Source of the DNA: JAHFJU01 sp964354865
Lineage (GTDB): Bacteria > Patescibacteriota > Gracilibacteria > UBA1369 > UM-FILTER-53-11
Reading direction: 5' to 3'
Assembly: GCA_964354865.1 (NCBI GenBank)
Contig: CAYHBN010000067.1
Coordinates: 1-7,502 of the forward strand
DNA length: 7,502 bases
The notes under the pieces are model-generated. The model saw only the letters and a list, made by a program, of their open reading frames with translations. It was not told the DNA's origin and did no database searches. The position numbers and the translations under genes were made by a program. How positions within the stretch are numbered: the first letter of the stretch is position 1; the number at the start of each line of letters is the position of its first letter. Below, piece after piece: positions 1 to 5,217 of the stretch.

Positions 1-1
1 A

Positions 2-334
2 AGTATTACTCTTTCAAAAGAAGAGGTTGAAGCCAGTGTTTCATTTTTTTTCGACTTGGAACGTATTAGTTTACTCCAATATTCTATCTCTCACATCGAA
101 GAAATGTTAAGAAGACTGTCTGAATTTAAGGCTTTACTTGATTCACAGTATTCAAAAAAAACTCACTATACGCAGATCGCAGAATCAATTATTTTCCTTC
201 AGGGATTTTTGAAAGGGCGACTATTAGAAAAAATGAACACCGCCGACAAAGTTAACATTCATCGGGGTATTTTCGGTGTTAGAATTGCAGCGCTACTAAA
301 GGCTCTGCACATTCCCGATCATTTTAGTCGATAA
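2..334 (+). CDS. hypothetical protein, C-terminal part (5' end outside window)
   Basis: The reading frame is open from the first complete codon at position 2 to TAA at 332-334, giving 110 residues, so the gene probably starts upstream of the window. A TTG at 56 and an ATG at 104 are possible internal starts, but neither has a ribosome binding site or promoter in front of it. The product looks soluble and mainly helical, with a charged amphipathic stretch near IEEMLRRLSEFKALLD and a hydrophobic C-terminal helix near GVRIAALLKALHIP. No signal peptide, membrane segment or catalytic motif is visible, and I do not recognise the family. It converges on the minus-strand gene ending at 324, and the two 3' ends overlap by 11 bp. 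The frame is nearly free of overlap with other genes and has plausible codon use, which favours a real gene; 18 open codons before the TTG is weak proof of upstream extension. Confidence 0.55.
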   Translation, partial: SITLSKEEVEASVSFFFDLERISLLQYSISHIEEMLRRLSEFKALLDSQYSKKTHYTQIAESIIFLQGFLKGRLLEKMNTADKVNIHRGIFGVRIAALLKALHIPDHFSR

Positions 335-671
335 TTTGTTGCGTCTCTCCATTTCGTGAACCAATTGGTAGCGGTGGGCTTACATAGGTTTCGTCTGTCG
401 AAGGTTTCATTCCTTCAACCTCGTTGCTTGATTGAATGGTATCGAGTGATTGTGATTGAAGAACCTGTTCTTTTAAAAGCCGGTTTTCAGACTCAAGTGA
501 TTTTTGATGAAGTTGATTTTCTCGAACGAGTGAGCCTTTTTCGGCATTTATGCTCATGTATATAAAAAAGTATACCGACACCGAAACCAGCATAGCTGAC
601 AGTGCAATAAGCAACATTTTCGTCGCTTTATTTACCTCAACAGAAAGTGCAGTTCGTTTATAAGAATACAT
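324..671 (-). CDS. small bitopic membrane protein with coiled coil (FtsL/DivIC-like architecture)
   Basis: The product is 115 residues. A short basic cytoplasmic N-terminus (about 1-17) precedes one hydrophobic transmembrane helix (about 18-40). A charged coiled-coil-like stretch follows (about 43-75, rich in E, N, Q, L and K), then a polar, Pro-rich, probably disordered tail. This N-in/C-out layout of TM plus coiled coil is the layout of the divisome proteins FtsL and DivIC/FtsB, but many unrelated small proteins share it, so a septum role is inference only. It is the last gene of the minus-strand run, 48 bp after the SLH-RlpA gene, and its 3' end overlaps the convergent gene by 11 bp. The ATG at 671 has no clear Shine-Dalgarno sequence. 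A short inverted repeat (679-702) lies just upstream and could be regulatory. Confidence 0.72.
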   Translation of the reverse strand: MYSYKRTALSVEVNKATKMLLIALSAMLVSVSVYFFIYMSINAEKGSLVRENQLHQKSLESENRLLKEQVLQSQSLDTIQSSNEVEGMKPSTDETYVSPPLPIGSRNGETQQIID

Positions 672-678
672 AATTTTT

Positions 679-702
679 ACCGCAAAGAGTTTAACATGCG
701 GT
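679..702. repeat. short inverted repeat upstream of the bitopic protein gene
   Basis: ACCGCA (679-684) and TGCGGT (697-702) are perfect 6-bp inverted repeats separated by 12 nt. They lie in the 48-bp gap between the SLH-RlpA gene and the small membrane protein gene, 8 bp before the latter's ATG. On the minus strand the stem is followed by A-rich rather than T-rich sequence, so it is not a good terminator for the operon. It could be an operator or a leader hairpin, or chance. Confidence 0.3.
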
Positions 703-719
703 GGATTTTTGGGCGAATA

Positions 720-1706
720 TTACTCAGCCTTTTGAATAACTTCAATTTTCACTACCGCGGTTCCGGTTCCCACATTTTCAATAGCTGAAAACCCTGAACG
801 GGAAAGGTCAATAATCCGACCTGCAACATAGGGGCCACTGTCATTTACCACCACCTCAACAGATTTTCCGTTAAATTGATTCGTCACTTTTAATATAGTT
901 CCCATTGGCAGATCTCTATTCGCAGCCGTCAGGAATTTTCCTGCAAGTTCGTTTGCTCGATCTCCATTTATTTTTCGCTTCGAAAGTCCATCTCCGTACC
1001 AACTTGCAAGCCCGAAGGCAGTGCCCTCTTTTCGGCTTTCAGTAAAGCGATACAAGAGTGAGGCGAAGTCACCACGAGTGAGATTTTTTGTTGGATCAAG
1101 GTACAGTGAGCCATCGGTTTTTTGCAACAGGGCAGTATCGTGAACCGCACGACGTATATCGGTGGTAAATGCCCATCCCTCGGGAAACTCAAAGTCGAGG
1201 TCATAGCGCAAGGTTACGTCGCCGCTAAACTCCTCTTCGTCGAAGGCTTTATAAAGGGCATTGAGCGCTTGTACTCCCGTTACCTTCGCTTTGGGATTAA
1301 ACATATTTCGTTTTGTTGGAAACACCTCAAGAATTCCTTCTTCGCTCGCTGCAGTAATCTCTTTGAAGAGAGGATTATTTTTTCGAATGTCTCTAAACAG
1401 GGGAGTCTCTACGTTTTTAGCCTTCAGCTCAGCCGCCTTTGCGATTGCCGAGATAACTTCAACACGTGTGACGAAAGAATTTACACGAAATTTTTTGTCG
1501 AGTGTCCCTATCATTAATCCTCTCTGTGCAACATTTTTTACACTTTCAAAATATTTGTCATTCTCTGAAACATCTTCAAAGGTTGGCACAGCTGCTTGTT
1601 CAGATTCGTGAATACTTGATTCAATGGTCTTGGCAAAAGCGGCCTGCACGTTTAATACTGGTGAGAGGGCGAATACTAGGGTCGCGAGCGCAAGTAGTTT
1701 TTTCAT
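720..1706 (-). CDS. secreted SLH-domain protein with C-terminal RlpA-like double-psi beta-barrel
   Basis: The product is 328 residues. A typical Sec signal peptide (basic MKK, hydrophobic core, likely cleavage after AFA at residue 25) sends it out of the cytoplasm. Three SLH-like repeats follow, at about 41-92, 101-155 and 172-222, with the usual F-x-D start and Gly-containing middle; these normally bind secondary wall polymers or peptidoglycan. The C-terminus (about 230-325) is an RlpA double-psi beta-barrel, shown by ASWYG (234-238), LPMGT (266-270), VTN, NDSGP (288-292) and GRIIDLS. RlpA proteins are septal peptidoglycan-binding proteins, and some are lytic transglycosylases acting on peptide-free glycan. 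The Asp of NDSGP (289) is present, but the residue usually His in the AAHRxLP motif is Asn263, so cleavage activity is uncertain. The start is 13 bp after the jag stop, which suggests co-transcription. I see no strong ribosome binding site. Confidence 0.9.
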   Translation of the reverse strand: MKKLLALATLVFALSPVLNVQAAFAKTIESSIHESEQAAVPTFEDVSENDKYFESVKNVAQRGLMIGTLDKKFRVNSFVTRVEVISAIAKAAELKAKNVETPLFRDIRKNNPLFKEITAASEEGILEVFPTKRNMFNPKAKVTGVQALNALYKAFDEEEFSGDVTLRYDLDFEFPEGWAFTTDIRRAVHDTALLQKTDGSLYLDPTKNLTRGDFASLLYRFTESRKEGTAFGLASWYGDGLSKRKINGDRANELAGKFLTAANRDLPMGTILKVTNQFNGKSVEVVVNDSGPYVAGRIIDLSRSGFSAIENVGTGTAVVKIEVIQKAE

Positions 1707-1719
1707 AACAAAAAAATGA

Positions 1720-2202
1720 TTAGCTCTTCAAACTCAGAGTCACGGCGCGATTGTCTCCCTCGCCTGTGCTTTCTGAAACAACGTCTGTGTAATCACCACC
1801 GGTGAGTGCAAGATGCACAATACGGCGGAAAAACGGAGACATTGGTGGCAAAATCTGGCGTTGGCCAGTCTTGCGAAGAACCTCTATTTTTTTGTGTGCA
1901 AGTGTAATGACGCTCTCTTCTTGTCTTTTTCTGTAGCCATCAACATCTATAACAACAAAAATATTCTGATTGGTTTTTTTATAGAGGATAGTCTTGAGAA
2001 TGTGTTGCAATGAGTATGCATTCTCTCCGTGATAGCCGATCAATAACGCAGAGTCACTGGTATCGATATCTACACGATATACGGTATCGTGTCCTGGTGC
2101 TTTTTGCTCGACTGCTTCAACCGTAAAGCGGCGGAAGGGGATTCCCATATTTTTGAGAATTTCTGCGAGTGTTTCTTGAATGAGTCCTTCTATTTGTTCC
2201 AT
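1720..2202 (-). CDS. jag: Jag/KhpB family RNA-binding protein (KH + R3H domains)
   Basis: The product is 160 residues. A type II KH-like domain (about 25-88) carries the GxxG loop as GYHG (56-59) in the context LLIGYHGENAYSLQHIL. The C-terminal R3H domain (about 95-158) has the signature R126-x3-H130 in FFRRIVHLAL, and ends with the family-typical STGEGDNRAVTLSLK. Jag/KhpB binds RNA, in Firmicutes together with KhpA, and affects cell elongation and division; the gene is classically found downstream of yidC, as here. The extra N-terminal Jag_N domain of Firmicutes proteins is absent, which is normal for the short form. An unknown gene separates it from yidC. A good promoter (TTGCCA-17-TAAAAT) lies directly upstream with only 9 nt between the -10 box and ATG, so it may also be transcribed independently as a leaderless mRNA. 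Confidence 0.93.
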   Translation of the reverse strand: MEQIEGLIQETLAEILKNMGIPFRRFTVEAVEQKAPGHDTVYRVDIDTSDSALLIGYHGENAYSLQHILKTILYKKTNQNIFVVIDVDGYRKRQEESVITLAHKKIEVLRKTGQRQILPPMSPFFRRIVHLALTGGDYTDVVSESTGEGDNRAVTLSLKS

Positions 2203-2211
2203 GTTGCGCTG

Positions 2212-2240
2212 ATTTTACACATACGAAATAACTTTGGCAA
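2212..2240 (-). promoter_or_regulatory. promoter for jag, probably leaderless
   Basis: On the minus strand there is a -35 box TTGCCA (2240-2235), a 17-nt spacer and a -10 box TAAAAT (2217-2212). Both boxes match the sigma70 consensus well at ideal spacing. The ATG of jag is only 9 nt beyond the -10 box, so initiation at the usual distance would give a 5' leader of about 0-3 nt. The -35 box lies a few bases past the stop codon of the upstream gene. Confidence 0.6.
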
Positions 2241-2245
2241 GAAAC

Positions 2246-3097
2246 CTATAGTCGCAAGGTTGGCATGAGGCTTTTGCCAACTACTATTTTGCGCGGTGTT
2301 ACTCCTGGTCCATATTGTGGAACTTGGTCGAGAATACTCACTTTTGGGGCTATTGCCGTTGGCTTAGAGGCAGGCAGCCTTCGTAGTTGTGTAGCAATAT
2401 AGGTACAGAAATTCCGAACAATCGTTGCGTCTAGTTTGCATCCACTGTCTACGTGTAGGTGTATCGTTGATTTGTGATTGGATTTTGACCATTCCTCAAT
2501 AATTCGTTGAATCACACCGGTGATTTTCGCCTTTATTTCTTTGTCGCGAATACTTTGGTCAAGTTGTTGGGTCGTCAATATGTTTATCTCTTCCATTACA
2601 CTCGTAATATCAAAAACGAAATTACCATAGCTTGTGTCTAGTAGGGCGGCCATATCTGCAGTCATGACCCCCTTTGTTGCTGCCTGTACTTGTCTCTGTA
2701 CTCCACTTCGAATGCGGTCTGTAAATCCCATGACATTTGCCGCCTGCAGTATTCTGTTTATTTTATCGACGGCGGCTCTATCGGCAGCATACTGAGGATG
2801 TCTTGCTGCCTCGCTTGTATCTAGCACGACAATTCCGCGTAATTTTGCTCGAATTTCGTCACGTGATTCAGGAATTTTCCATGCCGCAATGAGAGGAGAT
2901 AAAACGCGAATCAGTTGTGCATCGAGTTGGTTTTTGCCAAGAACATCAAGGGGCACTGCTAAAGTCCCTTCTTCATCAAGTTGCGCCAGAAATCGCTGGA
3001 GTGCCGTGACGGGCGCTCCAGACTCGGGAAGCTGTACTTGGCCTTTATCCTCTACGGGTACCGAGCTTTGTAAGAATCGTTTTTCGTCAGGTGCCAT
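2246..3097 (-). CDS. hypothetical soluble protein between yidC and jag
   Basis: The product is 283 residues and I do not recognise the family. It has no signal peptide and no transmembrane segment, so it is probably cytoplasmic. The N-terminal 30 residues are polar and likely flexible. Residues about 30-240 look predominantly helical, with conserved-looking blocks such as ALQRFLAQLDEEG and IRAKLRGIVVLDTSEAARHP, and a basic amphipathic helix near KAKITGVIQRIIEEW. The C-terminal 45 residues are Pro- and Lys-rich with little predicted structure. Its position inside the otherwise conserved yidC-jag pair hints at membrane-protein biogenesis or RNA binding, but that is guilt by association only. 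The ATG is supported by a promoter-like element directly upstream (TTGCAA-17-TAAATT). The stop is TAG at 2248-2246, 43 bp before the jag start. Confidence 0.8.
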   Translation of the reverse strand: MAPDEKRFLQSSVPVEDKGQVQLPESGAPVTALQRFLAQLDEEGTLAVPLDVLGKNQLDAQLIRVLSPLIAAWKIPESRDEIRAKLRGIVVLDTSEAARHPQYAADRAAVDKINRILQAANVMGFTDRIRSGVQRQVQAATKGVMTADMAALLDTSYGNFVFDITSVMEEINILTTQQLDQSIRDKEIKAKITGVIQRIIEEWSKSNHKSTIHLHVDSGCKLDATIVRNFCTYIATQLRRLPASKPTAIAPKVSILDQVPQYGPGVTPRKIVVGKSLMPTLRL

Positions 3098-3105
3098 ATG
3101 CTATT

Positions 3106-3134
3106 AATTTAAACATTTTTCATGTTTTTTGCAA
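3106..3134 (-). promoter_or_regulatory. promoter for the 283-aa hypothetical gene, probably leaderless
   Basis: On the minus strand there is a -35 box TTGCAA (3134-3129), a 17-nt spacer and a -10 box TAAATT (3111-3106), with the ATG 8 nt further on. The spacer contains an AT-only inverted repeat (AAACAT/ATGTTT), too weak to be a terminator for yidC. The layout matches the elements before jag, rpmH and the divergent gene, which supports it beyond base composition alone. Confidence 0.5.
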
Positions 3135-3154
3135 ATAGCGCGGTTTGACTTCAA

Positions 3155-4522
3155 TTACGCCTTTTTATTCACAACAATTTGTTGTCCGATTGCAAAGAGG
3201 GTCGAAGCTGCCCAGTACAAGCCAACACCGGCAGGCACAGAAGCGGTGAAAAGGCCGATCATAACCGGCATTACATAAATCATCGATTTGTTTGCCGCTG
3301 CAATTTCGTCGGTAATTTGTGGCTTCGTTTCTTTTGTAAGCTCACTGCGCTTAGAACTGGCAAAGCCAGATTCTAAGCTTGTTCGCCCTCGCGCCGTGCG
3401 CTCGGTTTTTTTCGCAAAAGATAACTTCATCTGGCCAAACTGAAGTGCGCCAACAATGAGCGGAAGCACGTATGCATTTGGTTTAGTGAGCTCTAAAATC
3501 CCCAAGAAAAGGGTATTCATCGAATTGTAATCGAAGTTTTTAAGCGCGCCATAAAGTTGGTAGGTATTATCTGGATTCAATCCACTTTGAATAACGTAAA
3601 AAATGGCGATTAAGAAAGGGAATTGAATAAGGAGTGGAAGGCATGAACCGAACGGATTTACTTTATTATCTTTCCACAGTTTCATCGTTTCTTGTGCAAT
3701 TTTTTCTTGGTTTCCGTGAAACTCCTTTTTAATTTTCTCTAAACGCGGTTGGAGCGCTTGCATTTTTCGCTGTGAAATAAGCGCACGCTGTGAAGGTACG
3801 AGTAGAATTAATCGAATAAGAATAGTAATAATGATGATTGCAAAGCCAAGATCTTGATAGGGAAGTACCGAAATAATATAGACGAGCGCGTTCAAAAGTG
3901 GTTGGTAGAATGCGGTTCTAAAGAACATACGGAATGAACCTGCCTGTTCGATTGCAAATTCGGGAGATGAAATTGTTGTTGCGGCAACAGCAGGTGTAGT
4001 TGAAGCAGTTGCGGTTGTCGAAATCACCGGTGTCGCTGAAGTGCTCGCCGTAGAGTCTCCTTGTGGGGCGGGTGCCAGTGGTCCTCGCGGATCCTCGCCT
4101 CTGCTCGCCTTCGGCAAGCTCATCTCAACTTTATATTTTCCTGGTTCTGAGAAAAGCGCATTGTTCCAATATTTAAAGCTGATTGGTTCAGTCTTTCCAG
4201 GAGCGATTTCAGTTGCGCTTAATCGTGCGCAATCTAATGTAGTTGCTGCGGTTTTTGGCTGATACGTTGTGCCATCAAAAACAAGTACAGAGAGAGGATT
4301 AGCAGGACATTTATTCTCTATAGTCAGTGGTTTGTCACTCTTATTCGTCACCTTCATTATTACTTCTTGCCCTTGTGTAAAGCTCGAACTTGCGGGAACG
4401 ATTGCAACGGGAGAATTTACAAATTGATCTGCAACTTGCGTTTTTGGCCGATTAAAATACTGCATTGCGGTGAGCACGACAAAAAAGATCAGCGCCCATT
4501 GGATAAGTTTCTTTGAATTCAT
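3155..4522 (-). CDS. yidC: YidC/Oxa1 membrane protein insertase with Ig-like extracytoplasmic domain
   Basis: The product is 455 residues and inserts and folds membrane proteins, alone or with SecYEG. An N-terminal TM (about 6-20) is followed by an outside beta-domain (about 45-136). Its IAPGKTEPISFKYW and PGKYKVEM motifs resemble BsuPI/Ig-like domains rather than the proteobacterial YidC periplasmic domain; Cys72 and Cys98 could form a disulfide. A low-complexity Ala/Thr/Ser/Pro linker (about 147-185) leads to the conserved Oxa1 core (about 198-450). The core has the groove Arg237 in ITILIRLILL, the cytoplasmic helical hairpin with LQPRLEKIKKEF, then NPFGSCLPLLIQFP, and the final pair of helices with PAGVGLYW. 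The loop between the 4th and 5th core-side helices is expanded by a segment (about 373-400) coded by a palindromic insert-like sequence. It sits 29 bp after rnpA in the canonical order. A -10-like TATACT lies 9 nt before ATG. Confidence 0.96.
   Translation of the reverse strand: MNSKKLIQWALIFFVVLTAMQYFNRPKTQVADQFVNSPVAIVPASSSFTQGQEVIMKVTNKSDKPLTIENKCPANPLSVLVFDGTTYQPKTAATTLDCARLSATEIAPGKTEPISFKYWNNALFSEPGKYKVEMSLPKASRGEDPRGPLAPAPQGDSTASTSATPVISTTATASTTPAVAATTISSPEFAIEQAGSFRMFFRTAFYQPLLNALVYIISVLPYQDLGFAIIIITILIRLILLVPSQRALISQRKMQALQPRLEKIKKEFHGNQEKIAQETMKLWKDNKVNPFGSCLPLLIQFPFLIAIFYVIQSGLNPDNTYQLYGALKNFDYNSMNTLFLGILELTKPNAYVLPLIVGALQFGQMKLSFAKKTERTARGRTSLESGFASSKRSELTKETKPQITDEIAAANKSMIYVMPVMIGLFTASVPAGVGLYWAASTLFAIGQQIVVNKKA
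3349..3378. repeat. perfect-stem palindrome inside yidC (insert-like)
   Basis: GCTTAGAACTGGC (3349-3361) and GCCAGATTCTAAGC (3365-3378) form a 13-bp stem with a single unpaired base and an AAA loop. It is read in frame as YidC residues 382-392, in a poorly conserved cytoplasmic loop. Adjacent GC-rich sequence (3387-3404) contains a second tiny inverted repeat, GCGC-CGT-GCGC. The whole patch differs in base composition from the flanking gene, as expected for an in-frame palindromic element. Confidence 0.55.
4103..4119. repeat. hairpin in GC-rich patch of yidC linker
   Basis: GCTCGCC (4103-4109), a TTC loop and GGCAAGC (4113-4119) can form a 7-bp stem with one G-T pair. It lies in a GC-rich stretch (about 4060-4120) encoding the end of the beta-domain and the RGEDPRG segment, next to the low-complexity linker. 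The stretch also carries two nearby copies of CCTCGC. It could be a remnant of a coding-sequence-tolerant repeat, but it is short enough to be chance. Confidence 0.3.
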
Positions 4523-4531
4523 AGTGGCGAC

Positions 4532-4537
4532 AGTATA
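4532..4537 (-). promoter_or_regulatory. possible -10 box for yidC
   Basis: TATACT on the minus strand lies exactly 9 nt before the yidC ATG, in the 29-bp rnpA-yidC gap. The sequence at the expected -35 position (inside the rnpA 3' end) is weak, so this alone would not be convincing. It is listed because its distance from the start equals that of the better-supported elements at jag and rpmH. Confidence 0.35.
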
Positions 4538-4551
4538 CCAGAGCCAACTTA

Positions 4552-4890
4552 CTATGAAATCATTTTTAGCATCTCGGCTTTTATTAGCTCGAAATCAATG
4601 GTTTCAGCAGTTATTTTGCCAATTATCACATAATCGAATGACGGTTTTCCCTCTACTATTTTTCTCTCTCTTAACGCCAATCTCAATCCTTCTTTTAGCC
4701 TCCTCTTTATTCTATTTCGCAAAACCGCCGTTTTCCCAACTTTTTTTGACACTACTATAGAGAAGCGGTCACGAGGTGTCTTATTATCAAGTCGTTTTAC
4801 ATCAAAAAGAGAGCTACGACGTAAGCTCCCTTTAGCAAGTACTCTCTGTATGCGATACGATGGACGTACCGCAGAAACGAGCGACCTCAT
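4552..4890 (-). CDS. rnpA: ribonuclease P protein component
   Basis: The product is 112 residues, the usual length for RnpA, the small basic protein that assists the RNase P RNA in removing 5' leaders from pre-tRNAs. The family signature is clear at about 43-66: F-S-I-V-V-S-K-K-V-G-K, then AVLRNRIKRRLKE with the RNR box at 58-60. The N-terminal part (YRIQRVLAKG) fits the usual substrate-leader binding segment that contains an aromatic residue, but the first ten residues are unlike typical starts. The ATG at 4890 follows the rpmH stop by 12 bp and precedes yidC by 29 bp, the classic order. There is no Shine-Dalgarno sequence before it (ACCTTTTT precedes the ATG), suggesting expression by read-through or translational coupling from rpmH. 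Confidence 0.95.
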   Translation of the reverse strand: MRSLVSAVRPSYRIQRVLAKGSLRRSSLFDVKRLDNKTPRDRFSIVVSKKVGKTAVLRNRIKRRLKEGLRLALRERKIVEGKPSFDYVIIGKITAETIDFELIKAEMLKMIS

Positions 4891-4902
4891 AAAAAGGTGT
4901 TC

Positions 4903-5031
4903 TTAAACAGATAACTTAGCTCGTCCTTTTGCACGGCGCTTAGCAATAACTGCACGGCCATCTTTGCTTGCCATTCGGTGCAAGAATCCGTGTGTTCTAA
5001 GGCGTTTACGATTTTTTAGTTTGGTCAACAT
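4903..5031 (-). CDS. rpmH: 50S ribosomal protein L34
   Basis: This 42-residue gene is recognised by RLRTHGFLHRMASKDGRAVI followed by the KRRAKGRAKLSV end, which matches the L34 core (THGF.RM, G..V...RRAKGR..L). L34 is a highly basic protein of the large subunit that binds 23S rRNA. The usual N-terminus MKRTYQPS is not present: the protein begins MLTKLKNRKR, two residues shorter before THGF than typical. No better start exists, because an in-frame TAA lies four codons upstream. The gene heads the minus-strand cluster, 12 bp before rnpA. It has its own promoter (TTGCTT-16-TAAAAT) with the -10 box 9 nt before ATG. Confidence 0.95.
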   Translation of the reverse strand: MLTKLKNRKRLRTHGFLHRMASKDGRAVIAKRRAKGRAKLSV

Positions 5032-5040
5032 AGCCAGGCA

Positions 5041-5068
5041 ATTTTACTCGATAACTTTTAAAAAGCAA
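5041..5068 (-). promoter_or_regulatory. promoter for rpmH-rnpA-yidC cluster, probably leaderless
   Basis: On the minus strand there is a -35 box TTGCTT (5068-5063), a 16-nt AT-rich spacer and a -10 box TAAAAT (5046-5041), 9 nt before the rpmH ATG. It is the expected place for the main promoter of the cluster. A consensus TTGACA further upstream (5116-5111) has no matching -10 box at 16-18 nt. Confidence 0.55.
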
Positions 5069-5177
5069 GTAAAAGAAAGCCTAATGAAAACTTTGCCGCT
5101 AATCATAGGTTGTCAATCCAGTAAGTGGCGTCCCTCTCCCTATACATTCAACGGCTTAATGTTCCGTCAATAGATAT

Positions 5178-5207
5178 TTGTTTAACCCGTTTTCTATCTG
5201 TTAAAAT
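5178..5207 (+). promoter_or_regulatory. promoter for the divergent PP2C-like membrane protein gene
   Basis: There is a -35 box TTGTTT (5178-5183), an 18-nt spacer and a -10 box TAAAAT (5202-5207), 10 nt before the ATG at 5218. An AGGA (5212-5215) lies only 2 nt before the ATG, too close for a normal Shine-Dalgarno interaction. The -10 box is identical to those of rpmH and jag. Together with the rpmH promoter it makes a divergent pair in a 186-bp intergenic region. Confidence 0.5.
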
Positions 5208-5217
5208 CAACAGGAAT

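Noticed and set aside
1122..1708. Several plus-strand open frames across the SLH-RlpA gene
   Set aside because: The minus-strand protein has a signal peptide, SLH repeats and an RlpA domain spanning the whole stretch; the opposite frames show no recognisable protein features.
3112..3126. AAACAT/ATGTTT inverted repeat as a yidC terminator
   Set aside because: The stem is AT-only and short, and overlaps the spacer of a better-supported promoter.
4470..4760. Plus-strand 96-codon hydrophobic frame across rnpA/yidC start
   Set aside because: It is antisense to the unmistakable RnpA signature and the yidC start; the hydrophobic look comes from Lys/Glu codons read in reverse.
5102..5116. TTGACA (5116-5111, minus) with TATGAT 3 nt further on, as a second rpmH promoter
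   Set aside because: The two hexamers are far too close to work together, and neither has a good partner at 16-18 nt.
5125..5217. GTG at 5125 as the start of the PP2C-like gene
   Set aside because: It would place the -35 and -10 boxes (5178-5207) inside the coding region and add 31 residues with no family resemblance; the ATG at 5218 fits the promoter layout.
5032..5217. Replication origin beside rpmH, as in many bacteria
   Set aside because: No DnaA-box-like TTATCCACA cluster and no dnaA gene nearby; the region is adequately explained by two divergent promoters.
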